DNA of 64,000 nucleotides from the NCBI GenBank assembly GCA_021432605.1, contig MU271144.1, positions 1,546,606 through 1,610,605 of the forward strand, given 5' to 3'. Numbering within the stretch: the first letter of the stretch is position 1; every line of letters starts with the position of its first letter. The position numbers and the translations under genes are program-made. This document shows positions 33,762-44,069 of the stretch, in pieces. The notes below the pieces were generated by a model. The model saw nothing but the letters and a program-made list of their open reading frames with translations. It ran no database searches and was not told where the DNA came from. The stretch is from Coniochaeta sp. PMI_546 (Eukaryota > Ascomycota > Sordariomycetes > Coniochaetales > Coniochaetaceae).

Positions 33762-34585
33762 TGGTTGTTCAGCGCTGCTACGTGCGACAATGCGTCGAGT
33801 CACGCACCATGTGCCTGACGCAAATACCCTACTTTCGTTCTTGATATACGACTCTGCCCGATGTGGCTGAATTGCAGCCGTATCACTTTATAACTCAACT
33901 GTTGCGTACTATTACTGTACGCAAGAGTTGCTCTGTTTTTGGGTAGGTGTCGACTGCTGTTGCAGTTTTTTTCAAATGAGATTGTGAGCGCCTGGCATGG
34001 CAAAGGCGTTTCAACTGGGAATTGTTTTCCTTTGGCGTTGTAAAGCGAAAGCACGGCCCTGGGTGGCTTCGAAGGTTCTTGTTGCCGCCCCCGCCTTCTC
34101 AGTCCATCGTTGCGGCGTTTCCCAATTCCCTGTGTATCCTGTTTGCCTCTCTGTGACTGCAGCAAAGGCGTTCTTTTGTACATATAAGTAGTGGTGGCAG
34201 GCTCGGCTGCTTTGATATGCTTATGGACGCTCTCGACTATACCCCATATGCTCTATTTTCCCTGGAGGATGGCGAGGAAGGATGCCGGTTGGCGCAGGGT
34301 GGAGGGAGTGAGCTGACCGTCAGATAATACCAATCATAATCCTTTGACGTGGCTGATCTACTTGTCCTGGGTTCTCGTGGTCCTTCATAACGCCCATATG
34401 GAAGACATGGCTATGTAAAGAGAGAAAAGAAGAAGAAAAGCCTAGGTGACTGCATGTACACCTAAATGTTGCGGAAAGTGCAGCCAAGTAGAGGCCTGCG
34501 CACCAACCAAGGCTTCAGCATCTGCTCCCTTCGTCTTCGCTTCGTAAGTGATGCGAATCCACAGGCAAAAACACAAAAAGAAAAC
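33762..34585. other. Intergenic region between KAR9 and tRNA-Tyr
   Basis: About 0.8 kb of 3' flank after KAR9 and downstream DNA of the tRNA gene. I see no further gene. Confidence 0.5.
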
Positions 34586-34590
34586 AAAAA
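34586..34590 (-). terminator. RNA polymerase III terminator (T5) of tRNA-Tyr
   Basis: On the minus strand a TTTTT run lies ten bases past the 3' end of the tRNA gene, with more T-runs beyond. This is the usual Pol III stop signal. Confidence 0.7.
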
Positions 34591-34600
34591 TATAAATGCT

Positions 34601-34686
34601 TCCCCTCGACCGGAATCGAGCCGGTGACCTTTCGGTAACAAATGACATTTACAGCCGAACGTGATAGCCAACTACACCACAAGGGG
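34601..34686 (-). tRNA. tRNA-Tyr (GTA) with 12-nt intron
   Basis: The minus strand folds as a complete tRNA. The seven-base-pair acceptor stem pairs CCCCTTG with CGAGGGG and the discriminator base is A. The D-arm has GTG/CAC ends with GTTGG in the loop. The anticodon stem is TTCGG/CCGAA, and the T-arm is ACCGG/CCGGT with a CTCGATT loop. The anticodon loop region is 19 nt, CTGTAAAT onward, which places anticodon GTA and leaves a 12-nt intron after the base following the anticodon. Eukaryotic tRNA-Tyr genes are characteristically intron-bearing and have a C1-G72 pair, as here. Confidence 0.95.
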
Positions 34687-35143
34687 GATGGAAGCTTATT
34701 GGTGGAAGCCCAGCTAAATGAAAATATCAGATCCATATGGGTGGAGCCCAAACAACTTCACACTCGACTCTTTATATATCATGGTTGATTTCGGATATCG
34801 TAAACTTAGAGACAAAAGAGGACACTATGGGCGGAAGATAGCCTCTGATTCTCAAGGAATAACACGTCACCCCCTGAGACCACCCATTCCTACGCTGCGG
34901 ATTTCGACTCTAGATATCATGGGAACAAAAAGAATGCAAGGCAGGCCCCGTCTTTCAATCCTTCCATTCATGCATGCCGATCCCCACAGAGCTCACAAAC
35001 GGGAAATTCCTTACCATTCTTCCTGGCAGCCATCTTCCTCTCGGGCCACTAAGCCTTGAACGGCGTATGGACCCACCACTGATTCACACACGACTGCGCC
35101 GTCCCTAGCGCACCTCTTCCGCTTCTCCTCCTCGTCCTGGTCC
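34687..35143. other. Intergenic region between tRNA-Tyr and ankyrin relic
   Basis: About 450 bases with the upstream DNA of the tRNA gene and the 3' flank of the ankyrin relic. No other feature is supported. Confidence 0.45.
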
Positions 35144-36250
35144 TCATCGGCCCTGCTCGAACTCGGGCTGGCGGACCTTGAAGACGCACCGCCTGCGACT
35201 GTGTTGCTCACCCAGCCGGCGCGCGACGTCGTTGGCCTCGTGCAGGCTGACGAGGCAACGATTGCCGACGGGCTGGAGGTCCAGGAACTCGTGGCAGATG
35301 TCCAGGTCTACTCGACATTACGCGGGTGCTATCAGTCTCAGACTTGCCACCGTAGCGATGTGAGGAGGCCCATGGGTTGTGATCGTAACTGCGCGCTATT
35401 GCCATCCCTTTTGATCTTGTCCGCCACGAAGCGATCGCGCGCTCGCTCCGCCGGCGTGCGGCCGACCGTTTCCTCGCGGTACATGAGGCTGGGGTTAGCG
35501 TCCAGCACGACGCGGACAAGGGTGGGATCGACGTTGTTCTTCATCACGAGCGTGTGCAGTACCGTGTCATCTGCCGCGCCAAGCTAGTCCGGCTCGCAAC
35601 CGCCGAAGTATTTGAGAAGGAGGCGTAATATAGCGAAAGCATTGCGAGTGCTCTTGTGTGGGGGGTCTGAGCGGCCTGGTAGCTGGAACAACCACCGGTG
35701 CAGGGGCGTCTTGCCGCCGTCACCGTTTGGATTCTTGCTGTCACGCTCATATGCCAGGTATTGCACTTGCGTCGCGTCGAGAAGTAAGAGTAAGATTTCT
35801 AGACGGTCTGCGGTCGGATTCTCGCACAGAGCGGCGGTAAGGGAATTCTCGCGGATGAGCTGTGCGTGATCTGATACCGGCGCCAGCGGCGAGAAGCATT
35901 TTCGCGATTTCGGTGCGGTCTAAACTGATCGCTAGGAATAGAGGTGTGCTGTTTCGCTGTTTAGACCACTTCAAGTCGTGCCGAGCATCTAGGAACATCA
36001 TCGCAGGGACGCGCCATGAGACGCGCACGTGGCCAGCTCGTTCTGGTCACGTAGCCAGTTCGAGACATCCTTTGTTGACGCCAATCGCATGCTAGATGAG
36101 ATATGCCCAACAACGAATTCGCCCGCGGCAGCCTTCCGCGATGCGAACACCGAGTGCAGTTCCATAAGAGTTTGACTGACCACACTCGACGAGCTTGACG
36201 CAGTCACCCAGCGCCGTGAGCATCAGAGACAAATGAGGCTTTTGCTTCCA
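35144..36250 (-). pseudogene. Decayed ankyrin-repeat gene, C-terminal part
   Basis: On the minus strand successive blocks of clear coding character fall in different frames. From upstream: TLMELHSVFASRKAAAGEFVV and WLRDQNELATCASHG (about 36,170-36,020); an ankyrin repeat NSTPLFLAISLDRTEIAKMLLAAGAG (about 35,940); LTAALCENPTADRLEILLLLLDA in a shifted frame (about 35,830); KTPLHRWLFQ (about 35,720); an in-frame TAG at 35584-35586; then DDTVLHTLVMKNNVDPTLVRVVLD (about 35,550) and TVGRTPAERARDR. After more stops near 35,330 the tail LDICHEFLDLQPVGNRCLVSLHEANDVARRLGEQ ends at a TGA at 35144-35146. At least two frameshifts and several stops exclude function. It resembles the C-terminal half of a large fungal ankyrin protein whose N-terminal half appears beyond TGS1. 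Confidence 0.78.
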
Positions 36251-36279
36251 AAAAGCTGAGACCACTACTCCAATCCGCT

Positions 36280-37094
36280 TCATTCCTGGGCCATTTCATC
36301 TTCGGGAATGTATGCGACCATGGCCTTGCTCGCGCCCTCCATGCAGTACTGCACGACCTCGATCTTTTTCCCGTCCGGAGCCAACTTGGCTATCTGCCGT
36401 AGGTCGCTTGTCCGCGGTAGATAAAGCGTGTACTCCCACGGCCGACAAGCCTGGCTCAGCTCATTGAGATTGTACGGCTGCATGAGATCTAGGTCAAAGA
36501 TGTCCTGGTCGCTATAACTCACGCCTCCCCATGGCGGAGAGGCGAACAGCGTCGCCGTATTGCGGTCGATCTGTAATTCCGGATCCAATTGGTGTGCAGA
36601 AATGCCATCCTTTGCAGCCGCGAGATAATCGAGGCAGTTCCCCAAGACCCAGGTAATGCGACCTTCGGGCACGCCGTAGACAATTGCGTTGTGCTGGGCG
36701 CAGGCGAGAGTAGCTGGATCCTTTTCCACGGCGATAACGCGCTCCCAGCGGTCCGATAGGGCAAAGGCGATAACGTTGCCGCCGGCGCCGGCAAACATAT
36801 CGACGATCGTCGTCCTGGTGGATTTGCTGATGGTACCAAGGTCCTCGGCGATCTTGACGGCCACTGGCTCCGGGGTTACACCAAACCAGGCGTCATCTGT
36901 GAGGCGGATGTCATCATCATAGTACATGAAGAGGCGGTAGGCTTGGTGCCAGTATCTGGTTTGGGGTTAGGTATGAAGTTAATGGGGTAGATGGTCTAAA
37001 CTCACTTCTGGAGATGCCGCGGTACGTCTTCAACATAGTCGTAGTGTTTACAGTCATCTGTGAGAGGCAGTTTATCGACTTTTTTGAAAGACAT
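36280..37094 (-). CDS. TGS1: Trimethylguanosine synthase Tgs1 (snRNA/snoRNA cap hypermethylase), 254 aa
   Basis: Exons 37094-37006 and 36955-36280 on the minus strand, joined over a 50-nt intron (GTGAGT donor, CCTAACC branch, CCAG acceptor). The protein begins MSFKKVDKLPLTDDCKHYDYVEDVPRHLQKYWHQ, the Tgs1 lead-in to the methyltransferase domain. It carries DDAWFGVTPEP, the SAM-binding motif DMFAGAGGN (82-90), an acidic VEKDP strand end, and the catalytic SPPWGG (169-174), whose Trp171 stacks on m7G. The enzyme converts m7G to trimethylguanosine caps on snRNAs and snoRNAs in the nucleus. The gene looks intact. It lies on the same strand between two ankyrin-gene remnants, with its stop about 30 bases before the downstream remnant. 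Confidence 0.93.
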
Positions 37095-37319
37095 ATTGAT
37101 AGCGTGAAAAGTGAAGTGGAAGATTCGTACGTGACACTTGAAGTTATGCTCTTTCAGTCGAATTATCTCTTTCCCAAGAGGCAAAGTTGCCAAGGATCTG
37201 GGAAGTCAAGAAAGCGAGCGGATCAAGTCAGCGGCACTAGCGTATGGAGCAGCAATATTAGCGTGAATAACCGTCCCGTCCCGCCTCACCGCTAACCAAG
37301 ACTTGCCTCCTCTTCTCTA

Positions 37320-38650
37320 CAATGTCCTTTGGAACTAACAGCTACTGATGGGTAATTCTTTGAGAGTTCCAACATACCCATCCAAGTTTTCAATCAGTGT
37401 TGATTTTGATGAGACATGTTTCTCGACTTTGTCGTTGCGGAGTCCCTCCACTTGGGTTTGAACAATGTCAGGACCTGATCTATTTCCCGAGCCGAAATAT
37501 ACCACCCGTCCGAAGCGCTGAGCATGTTCATGAGTCTTGGCAGATACGGTGGTGACGTCCGTGCAGCGCTCAGTCAATACCAGAGTGATTGGCGGATCGG
37601 GTAACTGAGTGCCATGTTCAGCAGCTGTTCAATTGTCCCTCTGAAGAGGATCTGTTGTCATCGAATGTGTGCACCAGAGTCAAGGGAATCTACTTGGCAT
37701 TCTTCGGTCATGGTTCGAGGTTGAACTCGGCAAACGCACCGTTGTTGAAAGACGATTTGTGACTCAGGAACTCAACCAGGAGCAAGGCATCTTCGCCATA
37801 CTCTTCCTACATGACCTTGACCACATCTTCGTTTTCAGAGACGATCGCAAAATGCAAAGCGGAGCATGGAGGATCCCAGGCAATTATGTTGACGTCGTAG
37901 AAGTCAGGGTCGTCCTCCTCATCCGGCGCAAGAACATCGTCGCTAGAAGCCGATGTTCGTCTTTGCAGACTTTGACAAGAGAGCTAGTTACCATGCCGTG
38001 TCCTTCATCGTTCGACACCTCCTCTTCTACAAGCTCTCTGTCAGAGTCTCTGTCCGAGCTTTCGTCCTCGACCTCCGTGGGCTCGTCATATTTCCCACCG
38101 GCTGCCGCCTTCGCTTTGCGTCGCTAATACTTTTTCTCCTGTTTCGCAGCCTCGTTCTCAATGCTTCTGTTCATCGACTGTCTGCCGGGACCGTCTCTGT
38201 CCGCACATTTTCCAGTTCCGCCTCCGAGTTTCAGTCACGTACACATTGATGTGGTCCGCGTTCCTAGCGAGCAAACGCAGTACGACGAGTACGACGGGGT
38301 TCTTGATAAGAGGATGTTTGGATTTTCGGCATACAGCTGTCGGAGCTGACGATACTGGGTCGGTGGCAGGGAATGGTTGAATATCATCACACTGGGATTT
38401 CTGTTGACAGGAAACTGATGGTGAATGACTGGGATACAGTCAAACAACGATATCTATCAGGTTGTGATGATATGCAAGAGCTCTGGCGCAAATATCGGAA
38501 GTTGAAGAGCCGTTGCCCGGTTCACATACGCCTTGAGATGTTTGAAAGACCAACCTTCATTGTTCCATAGTTTCGACAGCATCTTGATGTCATTACAGGA
38601 AGTGTTGTGGTGAAACTGCACTAGCGGTTCGGTGCATTAGCTTAGACTTT
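37320..38650 (-). pseudogene. Decayed ankyrin-repeat gene, N-terminal part
   Basis: The minus strand carries broken coding blocks. From upstream: NDIKMLSKLWNNEGWSFKHLK and ALQLPIFAPELLHIITT followed by two stops (about 38,600-38,450); SLPPTQYRQLRQLYAENPNILLS (about 38,370); KNPVVLVVLRLLARNADHINVYVTE in a shifted frame (about 38,300); the basic-acidic RRKAKAAAGGKYDEPTEVEDE (about 38,120); then PDEEDDPDFYDVNIIAWDPP and ALHFAIVSENEDVVKV, an ankyrin repeat with a TAG following (about 37,930-37,800); and finally DQVLTLFKPKWRD (about 37,460). From memory, this order matches the N-terminal part of a large Pezizomycotina ankyrin protein. Further coding-like fragments up to about 39,500 may belong to it or to another relic. 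It is not functional. Confidence 0.72.
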
Positions 38651-39560
38651 GGTTGAGGCCGCTCTATTGTGCCACTGTGCTCTCTCATAATCAGGTTTGC
38701 CATCAAACGGGTTGGCAAACAGTTGGTTGTTGTCGCGTCCGGACATGTGATGAGGTTGGGACTGGTGAATCATTTCCAGGACACCACCGACATGCGGGTA
38801 CAAGGTTGCAACATCTCTGTCAACATTACCGGACTAAGAATCGTGTTCTAGATATGTCGCATGGCTTTTGTCGTCAAATCGCTGCAACGTATTCAGAAAC
38901 CCGTATCCCAGGTTTACAACTTGCCAAGATTTGTTAGTCTAACCAATCTGGCTGAGGTAGGTAGTGACATAGGTGTCATCGTATTGCATGTCTCCAATAT
39001 CCTAGAGGTTCAGGCGAAGGGCAAGTCTTGGGTAGTTCCTCTTGGAATTGTACTTCCAGTTCATAGTGCCTAATTACATACCAACATCCAAGCTATCCAT
39101 ATCCTCAGCGGTCGGTGAATGGCGTCCAACATGCTAGGACCGGTGATAATGCTCGCCCAAGGTCCATCATGAAAATGTGCCTAAAGGTGAAAACCCAGCT
39201 GCAACGAAGAAGTACCTGGGCCAGACTCGCCTAAGCGATGATTCAGCTCTCCAAAACCAAAGCCTTGAAGGCCCCCAGTCACGGCCCCGGTGCCGCCTTT
39301 GCCTATGGTCGCACAACGCATAGTGAGGAAACCACGGAAGTCTGGAGCGGCAGACATATGTATCAGCGACATCGGTGTTGTTCGTTGAGAATCTGCCCAT
39401 ACCGCGATTTTCGACGTCGAGCTCGTCATCGAAAGTGCTGAAAATCAGGCTATCAAGCCCGGTGTACCGGGTAGACCACGATATCATGTTGCCCGAGGTA
39501 CGATCCACCAATAACCAGTCGCCGTGGCAGTGCCCGGGTCGTCGACTCCGTACTATACAC
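38651..39560 (-). pseudogene. Coding-like fragments, possible upstream extension of the ankyrin relic
   Basis: In one minus-strand frame I read MQYDDTYVTTYLSQIG, NLGYGFLNTLQRFDDKSHATYLEHD and HVGGVLEMIHQSQPHHMSGR, followed by NPFDGKPDYERAQWHNRAAS, with stops in between (about 38,980-38,640). In another frame, MRCATIGKGGTGAVTGGLQG is near 39,280. This looks like eroded coding sequence, but I cannot name the family. It may be the N-terminus of the ankyrin relic or a separate dead gene. Confidence 0.35.
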
Positions 39561-39665
39561 CTTCGCCCCTTCTCTTACAACTCAGATAAAACACAATGCC
39601 GAAAAGCGATGTCAAAAAGGCAGTCTAAACGCCGTGTCCTGGTCTCTAAAGGGTCATATCTCCTC

Positions 39666-40069
39666 TTATAATGCAATCGCCCCTCGCCGGCTCTCGCGCA
39701 TGTGTAAGACGCCTTGAATGCCGCAGAAAACCAGGAAGCCCTATAGTAGAATGAATCGTTAGTACCCGAGGTGAATATCAACAAGAGGAGTCACGGGTCA
39801 GGACTCACAGCATAGATCAAGACGGCGATGAAGACAGTGACTGCAACTTGGTGGCCGTTGGCTGGGTCCTCCTCGCCTCCAACCATCTCTGGGTGTTCAG
39901 CATTGAACAGAAGCCCAAGGGTGCCTAGTATTATAATTGCGAATGCCGATATGACCGTGCTGCAAGGAGTTAGAGGAAGATTCTGCAATCGCTGGTTCAG
40001 CATCTGGGCGCGGCGAAGGGAAATGGCGTACCAAGACCAAGCTTGCATGGCACCGACGACGGGTTTCAT
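39666..40069 (-). CDS. V-ATPase subunit f (yeast YPR170W-B / RNaseK-like), 87 aa
   Basis: Three small exons on the minus strand: 40069-40032, 39959-39809 and 39740-39666. Introns start GTACGC and GTGAGT; the second has a TACTAAC branch. The joined protein begins MKPVVGAMQAWSCTVISAFA and ends in RESRRGAIAL. It has two hydrophobic helices (about 14-32 and 52-75) around a loop with FNAEHPEMVGGEEDPANG. Yeast YPR170W-B (85 aa) begins MRPVVSTGKAWCCTVLSAFG and has a matching NDPEDGPAVAHTVY loop, so identity is convincing across the whole length. Subunit f sits by the proteolipid ring in the membrane Vo sector of the vacuolar proton pump. The gene is easily missed because its longest single-frame piece reads into introns at both ends. 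Confidence 0.9.
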
Positions 40070-43000
40070 CTTGGCTTATGACAGCGAAGTCCAAGTAAAG
40101 AAAGCCTGCTACTTCTGGTATCGAAATGTGTGGAGCAAGCGAATGCCGCGCAAACAGTCAATGTTGGAGGTTGGATGTGCTACGATGATGTCGTTGTCAG
40201 TAAGGTAGTGTTCGCGAAGTGGAGCCTGGTTCGCACCCCGATACGCAATCGATGGCGGAAGCCTGAGGCACCAGCAGCAAGACTTATTTACGTAATCATA
40301 CCGTTACATAAGCAGAGCTCGATATGCTCGTGGTTTAAGCATCTTTGGGTGCTTGATAGCAAGGCGATTCCACTCCAGTGCTGCAATCTTGATTTGGCTG
40401 ATCGTCAGTTCAGTTTCGGTATCGGTAATTAGTGTATGCGATCTTCAATCTCCCACCATGTGAATGCGTGAACCAAGCTTGAGCGACTGTTCACGACCAC
40501 AGCGGCTCAAATACCACAATCGGAACCATCGATTCAGGCCCGTATCTACCGGAGAGCGGAGCATCACGAGAGCGCCGTTCAAGTCGGTCGATAAAGATCG
40601 TTACCTCGGAAACAATGTCCATATGCAAGCAGCGCCTGTGCGACGCTCACCGTGGCCGAATTGTCATACGAGTAGTTATGTGCAATGCAAACAGAACGTC
40701 CTACACGAGGACGCGACACGACGGAGCCGAGGCAAATCCCTTGATTGCCAGGGGCCCTCTAATGTGTCCCGTTGAATCGGATGCCAAGACATCCGCTCCT
40801 TGCGCGGATCTCTCCAACGCAATGCGAGACGTCAATTCCAGCCTCATGGGTGCTGTTATCGTCCGGGCGCCGCAGCCCCATGTCGACGAAGCAACGCGCA
40901 GTCGAACTCTCACGAATAAGCTGACTGGCTGTTTGAAACGCGTTGGCGCATGAAGAAACATTAGCACGAGGGGAGCGACTCGGCGACCGCCAGGAGCTAG
41001 CTCGGCAACGTCTTCCGAGGTGCATGGCGAGGAATTACACGGATGGCAAAGAGACTCAATATAGCTGAAATCCTGAGCACTGCCTCGCCTGGGCCGTGAC
41101 ATTGAATCATACAGCATCATCCTTGTGGGTTAAATGCGCGTTCACGATCCTCCCTTTGCTGAAAGGCTGCGCACCAGAGTATTTAGCCGCCAGATTACAC
41201 GGCGCTGTTCTGCATGAGGAACTCAGGAATTGTCGATCTTCTCGGTCCACGTGTCAAAGTCCTGGGGAAAAGTCCGTATTCTGAGCATTGCCGGACAGAT
41301 AGCAGGTGATGCATCGATACATTTCTCACGCGTAAGGCATTATTGCATTTATCTATGACAGCCATCATGCCAAGGGTCGGGTTTGTCGTGGGAGACGGAG
41401 GGGATAGTGCTTCCCAAGGTCCGAATATCGTGGTCGAACTGAGACAAAGTCAGCGATAGTTTGGCAGTTTTGGGACGCCCAAGGGTTGGGTGGTCTAAGC
41501 GCGCTCCTTCCCTGTGCGGATCGCCGTAGGTCTAGGCGTTAGAACCCTGTCATGATTGGCACCACAAGGCCAGGCGCCGCGGCCTTTGAGGGGGGGCCTT
41601 GCGCCAGCTATGTCTGATATGACCAGTAGATGAGCTGCAACTCCTGTGTAGTAGAGGCATTCTCTAGAAGGAACACGCAAGTAAACCTTGATGCTTTTGT
41701 TGTTGGATTTTTGGGAGGTGGTTGGCACTAAGCATTGGATATGCCCTCACCTTAGTGGTTGCTCCCAACGCTTACCGTTGGCATTTCGGCCGCTGTCGCA
41801 AGTCGGGACTGCCTGCAAGCTCTACTGAGATGTTGAGCTGCTGCTGACACAATCAGACCCGCTTGAAATTTCTCTTTAGACCGTACTATGTAAGTGTACT
41901 GTTCAGGTTGCCGTCGCCACAGGTCTCCCTCCAAGACGGACTATGTTCCAAGTGCGGGTGTGTAAATCGGGAGATTCATTGGCTGCATGTTCGATCTCTT
42001 GGCAAGAATAGATCTTTGTGTCAAGGAACAGGCCGCACTGGAGGCTGGGGCGTAGCCATGTGAAACCCTGTCGACCCTACAAGGATAGCCGCAGGGGTCG
42101 GGACCAACGGCCATGGCAAAGCTACGTCTGTTGGTGTGCTTCCCTCTTTCAGTCAGCCTTGGACGCATCTTTAGAATCATGACGTCCTTGACCTGGACGG
42201 CCACGCTTCGAGCTACCTTAGTCTTTCGGAAAGCGGACGTTCCGTGAGATGGAGACTATCGAAAGGCTGCAGATACACCCCATCATGGATAATGTGAATG
42301 AGGGTGCCGCTTTATCCTTCCCTCCGCAGACTACCTCTGAGCGCAGGTTGTAAATCGCTTGATATGAAGTGCAGGGGTATGGTTGGAATCTGTTTGCATT
42401 TGGATCGTCAAGATCGCCCTTGCCAACCTCCCTTTGTAGAACATAACCTGCTGTATATTGCACGAGCCCTCCGCAACTTGTCACACCTCATTAAGAACGG
42501 TAGCTGCTGCAAGGTACAAGTCGATCTCCTTTAATTTCAGAAGGACAAAGACCTACCGAACTTGTGTAGCACACATACCGTGAAGCGGCGAGTAGCCGGT
42601 CGCCTGTCGCAGGGGTAGCTACATCAGCCAGCCACCAAGTGCGTCACGCCTCACCAACAGGTAACATGTCCTCCGGACTGCGATCTCACTCAACCCCTGC
42701 AGGTAGGTAGAGGATCTGTGGCCCATCAGCATCGCTGTTATTATAAGAGCTCTGCCTCCGCCCTGCAGATCAGAGTCTCAGCACCATCCAAAGCCACGTT
42801 CCTTCCTCCTAGGCCAGTGATTCGGTAACCCGGAACTTTTAGAGCAACCACTACCCAGGCGTGACAGCTTGGTGACGACGGGAGTTATCCTCCTCAAGTG
42901 AATCACACCTCCCTCCGCAGGATTCCCGAAACCAGATAACTTGAAGAATAAAATCGTAGCCTGTCCCTGCCAAGAACCCACACTTCAACACCCTGTTACA

Positions 43001-43097
43001 CAAAATCGACCAAAAACCCGAACCTGCATCCTCACCTCACATCCCTCTCCCTTTCTGCTACTTTTCAAAAAGTCAACAGCCACCGGAAGCATTCAAT
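40070..43097. other. Gene-poor region with possible eroded fragments
   Basis: About 3 kb without a supported gene. On the minus strand near 40,800 a frame includes ALERSAQGADVLASDSTGH, which recalls an ankyrin repeat, but its context is broken. The last 250 bases before 43098 are CT-rich and probably the promoter and leader of the SOD gene. Confidence 0.4.
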
Positions 43098-44069
43098 ATG
43101 CGTAACTCAAGCATCCTTTCGCTGCTCACAGCAGCTGCTGTCTCTCTCGTTACGGCACAATCCATCAAGACCGGCGTACGTTCTCCAACATACTACTACC
43201 ACCCACATGATTCTAGCCTACCAGCCAGCTAACCGTGCAATAGGATCTTGGTAATGCCACTGTTGTGGTCAACAATCCTCCCGGCATTGTTTACCAAGCC
43301 ACTCTACCCGACACCGCCTTCGACAAAGCTGCCTTCCCCAATGGAGGCAACGTCAAGGGCTCAATTGCGGCGACTGCCAATCCTGATGGTATCGGTGTGT
43401 GGTTCAAGGTCCAGTTCAGTAACCTTCCGAAGGAAGGCGGCCCATTCAGTCAGTAGAGTTCATTCCCATCCCTCAAATCCATCTTGCAAGACGTGGGTGA
43501 CGGTGACTAATACTTAGCTTTTAGCCTATCATATTCATGTCGACCCTGTCCCGAGTGATGGCAACTGTACCAAGACACTCGCTCATCTGGACCCGTTCAT
43601 CCGTGGCGAAGACCCTGTCTGCGATTCCAGCTTTCCGCAAACTTGCCAAGTTGGTGACCTGAGCGGCAAGCATGGCAAGATTACGTCGGATCCCTTCGAG
43701 GTTTCGTACTATGAACAGTTCGCCTCCACAGCAGGTGGCATTGGCTCCTTCTTCGGCAACAGGAGCTTCGTGGTCCACTACCCGAACAAGACCCGCATCA
43801 GCTGTGCAAATTTCGCCGTGGTTGACGGTTCCAGCGCCATTATCCCAACAACCTCTGAGTGCTCGGCGGCCCCTATTACTAGCACGGCGGCCCCCACGCC
43901 CTCAGGGAACGTCACAACGCCTCACTCGACTGGCAGTGTCCCCCAGTCCACGAAGCCACCCGTTACCACCAACACGCCGGTCACTGTCTCCTCGGGTAAC
44001 AATATGCAGGGTCTCAGCAATGCGTTCGGGATGATCTCGTTCGCGGCGGCGATCATGTTCATGCTGTGA
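43098..44069 (+). CDS. Cell-surface Cu-only superoxide dismutase, GPI-anchored, 275 aa
   Basis: Exons 43098-43175, 43244-43448 and 43525-44069. The second donor is GTCAGT, chosen because the join gives GPFTYHIHVDPVP, the family's copper-site sequence. Residues 1-20 are a signal peptide (MRNSSILSLLTAAAVSLVTA). Copper ligands visible are His97 and His99 (YHIHV), His115 (TLAHLDPF) and His179 (VVHYPNK), with the active-site Arg185 (TRISCANF). The zinc site and electrostatic loop of ordinary Cu/Zn SODs are absent, as in Candida Sod5. A Ser/Thr/Pro stalk (about 205-250) and a hydrophobic tail (FGMISFAAAIMFML) mark a GPI anchor. By family it dismutates extracellular superoxide at the wall, often against host or self-made oxidants. 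Confidence 0.93.

Noticed and set aside
34442-34751. Several minus-strand frames of about 70 codons over the tRNA
   Set aside because: They are translations through the tRNA-Tyr gene and its flanks.
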